From NCBI GenBank assembly GCA_016713335.1, contig JADJPH010000054.1:1-42629 (forward strand): a DNA stretch of 42,629 bases, in the 5' to 3' direction. Source of the DNA: Candidatus Fredericiella danica (GTDB lineage Bacteria > Chloroflexota > Anaerolineae > Caldilineales > Caldilineaceae). Each line of letters opens with the position of its first letter. The stretch's first letter is position 1. The position numbers and the translations under genes are program-made. The notes under the pieces are model-generated. The model ran no database searches. It was not told the DNA's origin and saw only the letters and a list, made by a program, of their open reading frames with translations. Below are positions 1-8,045 of this stretch, one piece after another.

Positions 1-242
1 TCATAGGTCCAGGTCGCTTCGTCAAACCACGGGTAATAGAGTGCCATCACCAGTGGATCACCTGTACTCTGCATCAACGGCGCAGCGCTTGCGCCCCGCT
101 TGCCTTGCAAGAGGATACTCAACACCGCAACCAGCAGCAGTAGAACAACCGTGATCAGAATGCGCCATCCAATTCGGGTGGCGCTAGGGGTAAGGTCGCT
201 TGCCGCGACGGTAGCTTCAAATCGTTGGCTTTTGTTCGACAT
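1..242 (-). CDS. N-terminal part of a membrane-anchored protein, cut by window edge
   Basis: Only the first 80 codons are in the window; the gene continues beyond base 1. The ATG is at 242. The product has a short polar N-terminus of about 23 residues, then one hydrophobic segment (about residues 26-45, rich in Leu, Val and Ile) followed by Gln-Gly-Lys-Arg. This is a signal anchor or uncleaved signal peptide. The last visible stretch, MALYYPWFDEATW, resembles the first strand of TIM-barrel glycosidase-like proteins that begin with a Tyr-Tyr-Pro-Trp element (for example GH99-like proteins), but too little is present to assign a family. It lies 74 bp downstream of the Nudix gene on the same strand and could belong to that operon. 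Confidence 0.6.
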   Translation of the reverse strand, partial: MSNKSQRFEATVAASDLTPSATRIGWRILITVVLLLLVAVLSILLQGKRGASAAPLMQSTGDPLVMALYYPWFDEATWTY

Positions 243-316
243 GTCAATTCTCACAAACACTGATCGTATCATGCCGTTTGCAAACGCCCCAAACTTGCGA
301 GGTCACTCGGCTACGA

Positions 317-988
317 TTATTGTCCGGACGCGTCATCACGCCCCGGGACATGGCGCAGCGCCGACAGTGCAAGGAATTCGCTCAGCATCATGGCGGTGGC
401 GCCCCAAATTGTCTGCGACGCAATCGCATAATAGGGCACTTCGGCGATCCGGCCACGCAGATCCCAGGTCTCGGTGCGCCAATTTGCAGGATCCAGCAGC
501 GCAAGTAGTGGCGCCTCGATCATTTCTGCCACCTCATAGGGATCAGGGCGAAAATTCGGCCGATAGTCAACCCAGGCCACCGTCGGATGAACGATATAGT
601 TGCTCGCAAACACATAAAGCGGAGTCAAATGACCGAGCACGGTCACCTCGCTCGGATGGACGCCGATCTCTTCGTAGCATTCCCGTAGGGCAGTCGCCGT
701 GAGATCGGTGTCTAGTTCGTCGTAGCCACCCCCAGGGAAACCGACCTGCCCACTGTGCACCCCCATATAGGTAGGACGCAGAATCAGCGGGAGGAAGATG
801 CGATTACCGGACGTATAGAGTAATGCCAATACGCCGCCTCGCCGTGCATCGCCGCGCGGCGCATTCCCAAAATCGGCGCCGGCGCGGGGACGCGGCGCCA
901 TGCGGAGCTGCGCCTCCTGTCCCGGCAATGGCCCCTGGATGTCATGGCGCAACTGCCGCAAAAACGGTTCAAAGCGCTCCTCGATCAC
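317..988 (-). CDS. Nudix hydrolase, probable CoA pyrophosphatase
   Basis: A predicted 223-residue Nudix enzyme. The Nudix box is clear: a GFPGGG turn, then TALRECYEEIG carrying the metal-binding Arg-Glu and Glu-Glu pairs. Spacing and surroundings (LPLILR before the box, TPLYVFASNYIVHPTVAW after it) match the CoA-pyrophosphatase (NudL/PCD1) branch, which cleaves CoA to phosphopantetheine and 3',5'-ADP. The Glu usually found five residues into the box appears as Asp. The start is taken as the GTG at 988, inside the GTGA that overlaps the stop of the upstream methyltransferase gene, which suggests translational coupling. An upstream ATG at 1075 would overlap that gene by about 90 bp and adds no family-like sequence. 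Substrate is inferred from family features. Confidence 0.82.
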   Translation of the reverse strand: MIEERFEPFLRQLRHDIQGPLPGQEAQLRMAPRPRAGADFGNAPRGDARRGGVLALLYTSGNRIFLPLILRPTYMGVHSGQVGFPGGGYDELDTDLTATALRECYEEIGVHPSEVTVLGHLTPLYVFASNYIVHPTVAWVDYRPNFRPDPYEVAEMIEAPLLALLDPANWRTETWDLRGRIAEVPYYAIASQTIWGATAMMLSEFLALSALRHVPGRDDASGQ

Positions 989-2191
989 GCTTCCACTCGA
1001 CACACAAGGCCTTTCAGGTAATCGCCTTCCGGAAATGTGAGCGCAACCGGGTGATCGCTGCTCTGCCGCAGCCACTCGAGCACCTGCACAGGGCGCTGGG
1101 CGTCAACGGCAGCGCCAAAGACCACCTTCTGAAATAAATCGGCGCTGACAAGACCGCTACAACTAAAGGTTGCCAGGATGCCACCTGGTCGTAACAATTG
1201 CAGGGCCAACAGATTGATGTCCTTATAACCGCGCAGCTCGCTCCAGATGCTGTTGATTCTGGGCGAACTTCGGTGGATCCAGGATGATGACATCAAAGCG
1301 CAAATCCGGGTCGTTGCTTGCGCGCCAATCACGCAACACCTCAAAGACATCGCCTGCAATGCTACTTGCCTGCCGGTCAGGATCGTAGCCGTTGCACCGT
1401 AAGTTCGCCTCAGCAACCACCAATGCCTCCACCGAAGCATCAAGATTTGTCACCACAGTCGCACCGGCCGCGAGCGCAAACGCCGCAAACGCCCCGGTGT
1501 AGCTGAATGCATTCAGCACCCGTTTTCCCGCACAGTAGGCGGCAACGCGCTGGCGATTTGTGCGCTGATCGGTATAGAACCCGGTCTTCTGGCCTTGGAG
1601 CAGATCCACCTGAAATCTCAACCCATTTTCGTGGATCTCGAGCATGCCAGCGGGCGGTGCACCCGCCAGACAACCGGTGGCAGCACCCAACCCTTCTTGT
1701 TTGCGGACGGCCATCTCACTGCGTTCGATGACACCGGCGGCGCCGGTCAATTCCATCAATGTCTCGGCCAATTGCACTTTTTGCCGGTCGATTGCCAGTG
1801 TACCGGCCTGCAACACGAGGTATTCGGCGTATTGATCCACCGTGAGACCGGGCAGAAAGTCGCTTTCCGCATTGACCAACCGCCTGGCGTTCGTGCGCTG
1901 TAACTCCGGTAACTGGGCACGCAGCGCAATCGCCGCCGCCAGTCGCCGGCGCCAGAAACCCTCGTCGACCGCCTCGTTTTGCCGCCAGGTGAGCAACCGC
2001 ACCTGAATCTGGCTGCGCCGGTTCACGTAGCCACGCGCCAGCCAGTGCCCCTCCGCATCGACGACGTCGACGATCGCACCGTCACCAATTGCCTCCGGAA
2101 AGTCAGCAATGGCGCCACTGAAGATCCAAGGATGGCCCTGGCGCACCGGTTTTTCGCGCCCGCGCTTCAGACGAATGCTTGCACTGCTCAC
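985..2191 (-). CDS. rlmI: 23S rRNA m5C methyltransferase RlmI-like, frameshifted
   Basis: A SAM-dependent class I RNA methyltransferase of the RlmI/YccW type (m5C1962 of 23S rRNA in E. coli; exact target inferred). An N-terminal PUA-like region contains HPWIFSGAI. The Rossmann core shows GQKTGFYTDQR, VLNAFSYTGAF (SAM motif I), TNLDAS (motif II) and DVIILDPPKFA (catalytic DPPK motif). The C-terminal part, RGYKDINLLALQLLRPGG and FSCSG, lies in another frame. Removing one base near 1232-1235 joins the halves as ERARGYKD, the usual family sequence, so this looks like a sequencing error rather than a decayed gene. The start is the GTG at 2191, which forms a GTGA overlap with the stop of the 74-aa gene upstream. 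The downstream Nudix gene is coupled by a second GTGA overlap. Confidence 0.85.
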
Positions 2192-2412
2192 TTTGCCTGG
2201 CTCCGTTGAATTTCCCACCCATACGCGTTGATGACAATCTGCTCCTGGGGGAGGGTCACCGTCAATGTGGCAGGGTCATACTGAAAAGAGGTGGCGCCGC
2301 CATCGGGCAGCGTCAAAATCCCCGCCACCCGATGCGGGCTGCGTTCGGTGAAACGCACCTTGTAGCCGCGGTAGATGACCCAATGGGTGAACGGTTTTAC
2401 ATCTGGTCCCAT
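2188..2412 (-). CDS. Small hypothetical protein (74 aa) between tilS and rlmI
   Basis: A 74-residue soluble protein I do not recognise. It has no membrane segment or signal peptide, and several aromatic and basic residues (HWVIYRGYKVRFTER), then an alternating hydrophobic pattern suggesting a small beta-rich domain (AGILTLPDG, TLTVTLP, IVINAYGWEIQ). Support for coding comes from the position: it begins 71 bp after tilS, a purine-rich AAGAAG lies just upstream of the ATG at 2412, and its TGA overlaps the GTG of the rlmI-like gene (GTGA). A role in RNA modification would only be guilt by association. Confidence 0.55.
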   Translation of the reverse strand: MGPDVKPFTHWVIYRGYKVRFTERSPHRVAGILTLPDGGATSFQYDPATLTVTLPQEQIVINAYGWEIQRSQAK

Positions 2413-2483
2413 GATTCATCACTTCTTGCTGCTGCACACTCGCCACAATGACCTGGGGCGAAGCCGACTGGCGCCCGGCTGTC

Positions 2484-4022
2484 TCAGTGGTCGCCGGTCG
2501 CCGGCGTCCATTGTAGCCACACGGCATGCCGTGTGGCCGGCGTGACACAGCCATCCGCCGCAGCGCGAATTCCACACACCCATAATACCCGCCGCGTCGA
2601 ATCATCAACAATCAGCGGCCACCCGATCCGCAGCGCCGGCAGGATCTTTGCGTCAGTAAAGAGGTCGCCAACATGCTTGTGCTTTCCGTCCATCCCGACC
2701 GGTGTAAACTTCATGCCGGGCTGCGGCGTAGTAAGTTGCAGCGGTCCTATGCGGTCGGCATCCATGAGCACGTGCCATGGATTTGTATCAAAGACCGCCG
2801 TTTGTATCGCCGCCGCCCCTGAGATGCGGGAGATGAGCAAATACCAATCACCATTCGGAACCACCCCTTGCAAGGGAACGCTCAGCGCGCCTACATCCTG
2901 GCGCCAGACGCCATCCAACCATGGGTGGGCCACCGCAACGGGCAACGCGTCAGACTGATGCAGACACAAGCGCCATGGCGCGCCGGCAATGGTCCAGGCC
3001 AACTGGCATGGCAAAGGATGTGGACCACGCGCGCGAGTTGTTTTGCTTGCGACCCTCATCAACTGCTCAATGTGAACGACGCCAAGTTCACGACCATCCG
3101 GGACGAGGCGGCGCAGGGCAGCATATAGCACGCCCTGCCGATCGGGCTCAGGCAGACCTCGCCACCGTTCCAGGTCGAGCACGACCCGTTCCTCTGTAAT
3201 CGCCTCGGTAGTCAAGTGCGCAAGCAACTCAGCATCATGGCGTTCCAAACGATCGCTCGCGGCACGCGCCAGCGCGGCGGTGCGCCCCAACGCTGCGACG
3301 ATGGCCGGATTCATTTCTTCCAGCAACGGCAGCACTTCGTGGCGAATACGATTTCGCAGAAAATGGCGATCCTCGTTGCTGGCATCGCAACACCAGTGGA
3401 GATCCTGGCGCTCGAGATAAGCAACCAGGTCAGTCCGCGACGCCTGTAACAGCGGACGAATCAAGCGGACGAGTGATTCCGCCGGTTGCTGCGTATAGGA
3501 GACCATCGTAGCCGGTTGCATGGCCCCCAAACCGCCGACCCCCGTCCCCTGGATCAGACGCAGCAACACGGTTTCCGCCTGATCATTGCGGTGATGAGCA
3601 ACAGCCAGACAGGGAACTTGACCCGGAAAAGCGACGTTTCTGGCAATTGCGCACAAGGCACCATAGCGCGCCTCACGCGCGGCAGCTTCGATGCCGGCAT
3701 GAGCAGTCCGCAGCGAAGCGGGAGCAAGCGTGACAAGGTGGAAAGGCAAATCCAGGGAGGCGGCCAGTTCGCGCACAAAGTGGGCATCACTCGGTGATTC
3801 AGCGCGCAGTCCATGGTCCACATGCGCGACGTGTAGCGTGAGCCCCAATTCGGGCGCCACCGCATGAAGTAAGTGTAGCAGGCAGACACTGTCAGCGCCG
3901 CCGCTAACGCCCACCACCAATGCAAGCGGCCGCGCAGGCGGCAGCAGCATCGGGTCGTCCAGCAGAGCGGTAATTGCAGCGAGCAACGGATCGGAGGCTG
4001 GCGGCGCGGGAAGATGATTCAC
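2484..4022 (-). CDS. tilS: tRNA(Ile)-lysidine synthase TilS
   Basis: A cytoplasmic enzyme that attaches lysine to C34 of the CAU-anticodon tRNA(Ile), making lysidine so the tRNA reads AUA as Ile; usually essential. The PP-loop SGGADS is at about residues 40-45, within LALVVGVSGGADSVCLL. It is followed by HVDHGLR, the conserved AVAHHRNDQAETVLLRLIQG segment and RPLL, all typical of the N-type ATPase core. The distal part carries the FLRNRIRHEVLPLLEEMNP element and a weaker C-terminal tRNA-binding region. The predicted length is 512 residues (E. coli: 432). The start is the GTG at 4022. The frame stays open far upstream, but only through the artefactual G/C block, which encodes nothing but Gly/Pro/Arg/Ala. 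First gene of the minus-strand operon. Confidence 0.93.
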   Translation of the reverse strand: MNHLPAPPASDPLLAAITALLDDPMLLPPARPLALVVGVSGGADSVCLLHLLHAVAPELGLTLHVAHVDHGLRAESPSDAHFVRELAASLDLPFHLVTLAPASLRTAHAGIEAAAREARYGALCAIARNVAFPGQVPCLAVAHHRNDQAETVLLRLIQGTGVGGLGAMQPATMVSYTQQPAESLVRLIRPLLQASRTDLVAYLERQDLHWCCDASNEDRHFLRNRIRHEVLPLLEEMNPAIVAALGRTAALARAASDRLERHDAELLAHLTTEAITEERVVLDLERWRGLPEPDRQGVLYAALRRLVPDGRELGVVHIEQLMRVASKTTRARGPHPLPCQLAWTIAGAPWRLCLHQSDALPVAVAHPWLDGVWRQDVGALSVPLQGVVPNGDWYLLISRISGAAAIQTAVFDTNPWHVLMDADRIGPLQLTTPQPGMKFTPVGMDGKHKHVGDLFTDAKILPALRIGWPLIVDDSTRRVLWVCGIRAAADGCVTPATRHAVWLQWTPATGDH

Positions 4023-4028
4023 AGCGCG

Positions 4029-4034
4029 ATTATA
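4029..4034 (-). promoter_or_regulatory. Perfect -10 box (TATAAT) for a possibly leaderless tilS transcript
   Basis: A consensus TATAAT lies on the minus strand with only six bases between it and the GTG start of tilS at 4022. A transcript starting 6-8 bases after the box would begin on or next to the start codon, so tilS is probably read from a leaderless mRNA. No ribosome-binding site precedes the GTG and the -35 region is weak (near GTCACG). Inference from spacing only. Confidence 0.5.
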
Positions 4035-4129
4035 ACATGGAGGGTCGATGCCGTGACGGTTCTGCGCGACGCCTGATGTACGGAAGCTGTTTGGTTGAAA
4101 TCGGGGGCCCTGCCCGCGTAAAAGGGGTG

Positions 4130-5275
4130 GCGGGGGGGCCCCCCTCCGCCCGGCGCGGAAGGCGCGCGGGCGGCCCGGCGCCGGGGCGGGGGGGGGCGGG
4201 GGGGGGGGGGGGGGGGGGGCGGGGGCCGGGGGGGGGGCCGCCCGGCCCGGCCAGGAGGGGGGGGGGCGGGGCGGCGGGGGCGGGGGGGGGGGGCGGCGGG
4301 GGGGGGGGGCGCGACGGGCGCCGGCCCCGCCAGGCGGGCGGGGCCGGGGGGCCGGCCCGGCCGGCCCCGGGAAACCCCGCCGGCGGGCGCCGCCGCGGGG
4401 GGCGGGGCCGGGGGCCCGAGGGCCCGGAGGGGCCCGAGGGGGGGGGAAGGGGCGGGGGCGGCGGGGCCCGGCCCGCCGGGGGGGCGGGGGCAAGGGCGGC
4501 GCCACGGCCCGGGCCCCCCCGGGGGGCCCCGGGCCGGCGCCCCCCCGGGCCCCCCCCCCCCGCCCCCCCCCCCCAGGAGGACCCCCCCCCCCGGCCCCCC
4601 CCCCCGCCGGCCGGCCCGCCCCCGCCCCGCCCCGGCCCCGCAGGCGGGCCCGGGCGGGGGGGGGGGCGTCCCCCCTCTTTGGGCGGGCGGCCCCCGCCCC
4701 CGCCGGGCGAGGGGGGCCCGCGCCCCGGGCCCGGGCCCCCCGCGGGCCCCGGGGGGGCCCCCCGGGGGGGGGGCGCCGCGGGGGGGGGGGGGGGGCGGGG
4801 GCGGGCCCGGGGCGGACCCCGGGGGGGAGGCCGCCGGGCCCCCCCCCCCCCCCACCCCCCCCCCCCCCCCCGCCGGCCCCCCCCCGCGGGCCCCGCCCCG
4901 CCGCGCCCCGGCCAGCCCCCAGAGGGCGCCACCCACCCCGGCCCAGACGCCCACAGACGCCCAACGCCGGCCCCCCCCCCACCCCCCCGCACCCGCGGGG
5001 CCGGGGCGGGGCCCGGCCCCCCCCGACCCGCCGACCCCCCGCCGGGGGGGAGAGCGGTCCACCCCCCCCCCAGCCCCACCGCCGCCCGCCGCGCGCCCCG
5101 CCCCAGCCCCGCACCGCCGCCCGCCGGGCCCGGGCCCGCCGCCCGCCCCGCCCCGCGGCCCCCCCCCCCCCCGCCCCCGGCGCCCCCGGGCACCCGCGGC
5201 CACGCCCCCCGCCGCCCCCGGGCGCGGGCCCCCCGCCCGGTGGGGCCCTTTCCGGGGCCCCCTCCGCCCCCCCCG
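4130..5275. other. About 1.15 kb of near-pure G/C, probable sequencing or assembly artefact
   Basis: This block between tilS and mreB is almost entirely G and C, with homopolymer runs often longer than ten. The left part is dominated by G runs (for example 4196-4320) and the right part by C runs (for example 4840-5270), with mixed sequence between. The sequence outside returns abruptly to ordinary composition: the left flank near 4085 includes TTTGGTTGAAATC, and the right flank includes GAAGTCATTTGG. Open frames through it encode only Gly, Pro, Arg and Ala and are rejected as genes. Poly-G tails of failed reads entering from one side and their complements from the other would give this pattern. 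The true intergenic length is unknown. Confidence 0.85.
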
Positions 5276-5288
5276 GCTACGAAGTCAT

Positions 5289-5317
5289 TTGGGGCGCCCT
5301 CTGGCGCGTGGTATAAT
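5289..5317 (+). promoter_or_regulatory. Predicted sigma-70-type promoter of mreB
   Basis: TTGGGG at 5289-5294, a 17-bp spacer, and a perfect TATAAT at 5312-5317. A transcript would start near 5324 and carry a leader of about 155 bases before mreB. It lies just outside the G/C block, in sequence of normal composition. No clear hairpin or riboswitch was seen in the leader. Confidence 0.65.
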
Positions 5318-5480
5318 CAGGCGTAATTTTACCGCAGCAATGGTGCGGAGTCATTGGACGAAGGACAACGACGAGTCATTTACATGATGGCTGCAGACGC
5401 CTTCGAACGTCAGCCGAAAACGTGTTTTGTGTTTCTGCGCTCGACATCGGTCGTAGCGCTATCGAGGAGAACGCACTGCT

Positions 5481-6551
5481 GTGCAAAATCCGCTGGACTG
5501 GTTGCTGGGCCTATTTTCATTGGATATTGGCATCGATCTAGGCACCGCCAACACCCTGGTCCATGTAAAAAACCGCGGGATCGTGATCAATGAACCATCG
5601 GTGGTCGCCATCGACCGGTCATCACGACGCCGTAACAAGGTGAAGGCGATTGGCGCGGAAGCCAAAGAGATGGTAGGACGCACGCCGGCGCATATTGTGG
5701 CGGTGCGCCCCTTGCAGGACGGTGTGATTTCTGACTTCGATGTGACGGAGCAGATGATTCAATATTTCATTGGTAAGGTTCATGGCAATCGTGCCATCGG
5801 CTCGGCCCGGCCACGCGTGGTGATCGGCATCCCTTCCGGGGTGACTGAAGTCGAGAAACGCGCCGTCCGTGACGCCGCCATCAGCGCCGGCGCACGCGAG
5901 GCGGGTCTCGTGGAGGAACCGATGGCTGCCGCGATTGGTGCGGGTTTACCCGTGACGGAATCCGTTGGTTCAATGATTGTGGACATCGGCGGCGGAACGA
6001 CGGAGGTCGCCGTCATCTCGCTCGGCGGTATCGTCGTGTCACGTTCGATTCGTGTGGCCGGCGACGAGATGAATGAGGATATCGTCAACTATGCCCGCCA
6101 GAAATACAATCTCTTGATCGGCGAACGCATGGCCGAACGCGCAAAAATTGAGATTGGCTCAGCTTACCCGATGGAACGCGAGCGCACGATGATCCTGCGC
6201 GGCCGCAATCTCATTACAGGGTTGCCTGAGGCCGTCGAAGTCAGCTCGGTTGAAATCCGTGAGGCGTTGGCTGGCTCCGTGCAAGTGATCGTTGACGCAG
6301 TCAAGGCGACTCTCGATGAAACACCCCCTGAGCTGGTCGCTGACTTGATGGAGTATGGCATCGTGTTGGCCGGTGGCGGCGCGCTGTTGCAAGGACTTGC
6401 ACAACGCCTCCAAGACGAAACGCGTATGCATGTGTATGTGGCCGACAATCCGCTGACAGCAGTCGTGATGGGCACGGGAATGATTCTGGAAAAGCCGGAG
6501 TTCTACCGTGAAACCCTCACCAGCATGCAGCGCAAGTCGACGATACGTTAG
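5481..6551 (+). CDS. mreB: Rod-shape-determining actin homologue MreB
   Basis: A bacterial actin that polymerises on the inner membrane and guides side-wall peptidoglycan synthesis. At 356 residues it is the usual size. Motifs in order: the phosphate-1 loop within DIGIDLGTANTLV (residues 15-27), VVIGIPSGVTEVEKRAV, EEPMAAAIGAGLPV, the phosphate-2 loop DIGGGTTEVAVI (168-179), and the adenosine-site GIVLAGGGALLQGL near the C-terminus. The N-terminal NPLDWLLGLFS is amphipathic and may help membrane binding. The start is GTG at 5481 with a GAGGAG Shine-Dalgarno about ten bases upstream. First gene of the mreBCD-mrdA-minCD-rodA series and intact, unlike several of its neighbours. Confidence 0.96.
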   Translation: MQNPLDWLLGLFSLDIGIDLGTANTLVHVKNRGIVINEPSVVAIDRSSRRRNKVKAIGAEAKEMVGRTPAHIVAVRPLQDGVISDFDVTEQMIQYFIGKVHGNRAIGSARPRVVIGIPSGVTEVEKRAVRDAAISAGAREAGLVEEPMAAAIGAGLPVTESVGSMIVDIGGGTTEVAVISLGGIVVSRSIRVAGDEMNEDIVNYARQKYNLLIGERMAERAKIEIGSAYPMERERTMILRGRNLITGLPEAVEVSSVEIREALAGSVQVIVDAVKATLDETPPELVADLMEYGIVLAGGGALLQGLAQRLQDETRMHVYVADNPLTAVVMGTGMILEKPEFYRETLTSMQRKSTIR

Positions 6552-6568
6552 GCTTGTAATCGGCATCC

Positions 6569-7532
6569 ATGCGGAATACTGAACGACGCACCCGCAGTTT
6601 CGGCGATCTGGGCATTCGGCTGATCATCCTTGTGCTGGCAGCACTGCTGTTGATGGCGCTCCAGCTCTCAGGCAATCTCCGACCGATCCAGAGCGCAATA
6701 ACGCAGTTGACTTCGCCTGCCCAACTCAGCGCCACCGGCGTCACCGAAAGCATCGCGAACTTCATCGACTCACTCCTCCGCTTTCGGACCCTGGAGCGTG
6801 AATCGGCCGCGCTCGCCGTGCGTAACCTGCAGTTGCAGGCCGAGATCGATACGCTCCAAGAGGTTGAAGTTGAAAACGAGCAACTGCGCGGGATGCTCAA
6901 CTTTGCACAGACCCGGCCTCGCCTCGAACTGCGCGGCGCCCAGATCGTCTCCCGCGTGATCGGCGACGAAAGCACCAACTTCCTAGAATCGATCAAAATC
7001 GATCTGGGGCGCACACAAGGGGTCGATGTCGGCATGCCGGTAGTCACCGACGAGGGCCTGGTGGGCCGCATCAGTGAAGTCGATGACGCAAGCGCCAAGG
7101 TGTTGCTTTTGAGCGATCCGAGCAGTTCGGCTAGCGCGCTGCTGGCGGAGAGCCGGCTCAATGGCGTGGTGCGCGGCAGCACCAGTGGCGACCTCATCAT
7201 GGATTTCATTCCACAAGGCCCGACCTTCAAGACCGGCGAAGTGGTGCTGACTTCCGGCAGGCGGACGTTTTCCAAAAGGGATCGTGATCGGCAAGGTGCG
7301 TGAGATTCAAACGCAAGCCAATGCCGTCTTTCAGAAAGCCATCATCGACCCCTCGGTCGACTTTGGCAGTTTGGAACTCGTGCTCGTGATCACCAATTTT
7401 GACGCCAACGAGGCGCTGCCCGACTTCCAGGCATCGGCGCCGGTCAGTGGCACGGTTCCCGTCAGTGTGTTGACGCCTGCACCGACGGCAACGCCGGGCA
7501 GCGGTGGTGAAACGCAGGAGACCACCCCTTGA
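6569..7532 (+). CDS. mreC: Rod-shape-determining protein MreC, frameshifted
   Basis: A bitopic protein that links MreB to the periplasmic elongation enzymes. It has a short cytoplasmic N-terminus, one membrane helix (about residues 14-33, LGIRLIILVLAALLLMALQL), a coiled-coil stretch (LERESAALAVRNLQLQAEID), then the two-lobed beta domain (GAQIVSRVIGD, GVDVGMPVVTDEGLVGRI, VLLLSDPSSSASALL). The end of the beta domain, GGRFPKGIVIGKV, is in the next frame. Dropping one base near 7259 restores VVLTSGGGRFPKG, the normal family motif, and gives about 320 residues. The tail is a Thr/Pro-rich extension. The stop overlaps the mreD start (TTGA). Confidence 0.9.
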
Positions 7533-8044
7533 ATCGAGGGATTCTCTACTACCTGATGGTGCCACTCCTCTTGCTGGCAAGCCTGATTCAATCCACTGCG
7601 GCCGCGCGGCTGCAGTTGTTTGGCGTCAAGCCGGATCTGGTATTGATTCTGGTGCTGGTGGGTTCACTCCTGTACGGAAGCCGCTCCGGCATTCTGTGGG
7701 CCTTCGTCGGCGGGTTGGGGCTTGACATCTTCAGCAGCGGGCCGCTGGGCGCTTCTTGCCTGGCCTTGATGGCGGCAGCGCTCGTGGCAGGGCTTGGCCA
7801 CCGGCCCTTGTTTCGCTTTAATATTCTCGTGCCTTTGAGTGCGGTCGCATTGGGCACGATCGTCTATGCGACAGTCTATCTGGGGATTCTGGCAGTTCTG
7901 AATACGGCGGGCTGGTTTGCACGCGAGTTGCCGTTTCTCGAGACAATGCGGAACATCGTACTGCCGGCAACGCTTTATAATACGGCCATCATGCTTCTGT
8001 TTTTGCCGCTGTTAAACAGAATGCCTGAAAGCCAGGACATCTAG
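7529..8044 (+). CDS. mreD: Rod-shape-determining protein MreD
   Basis: A small integral membrane protein of the elongasome, 171 residues with five or six hydrophobic segments. The pattern LVLILVLVGSLLYGSRSGILWAFVGGLGLDIFSSGPLG matches the conserved MreD core, where a Gly-rich loop and a GLxxDxxxxxPLG element recur. The start is the TTG at 7529, which overlaps the mreC stop as TTGA and implies coupled translation. Followed after one base by mrdA. Its identity rests on the hydrophobic pattern, this motif and the mreBCD order. Confidence 0.9.
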   Translation: MNRGILYYLMVPLLLLASLIQSTAAARLQLFGVKPDLVLILVLVGSLLYGSRSGILWAFVGGLGLDIFSSGPLGASCLALMAAALVAGLGHRPLFRFNILVPLSAVALGTIVYATVYLGILAVLNTAGWFARELPFLETMRNIVLPATLYNTAIMLLFLPLLNRMPESQDI

Positions 8045-8045
8045 T

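Noticed and set aside
100..702. Plus-strand open frame of 200 codons over the Nudix gene.
   Set aside because: It is antisense to a clear Nudix gene, has no family-like sequence, and reflects high G+C.
2484..5114. An 876-codon open frame joining tilS to the G/C block, and 390-450 codon frames within it on both strands.
   Set aside because: The part above 4022 encodes only Gly, Pro, Arg and Ala because the DNA is nearly pure G/C; stops cannot occur there. Only the tilS portion is real.
5318..5480. The mreB leader as a riboswitch or small gene (an open frame begins at 5354).
   Set aside because: No conserved structure or ribosome-binding site was recognised, and the open frame runs into mreB in another phase without protein-like sequence.
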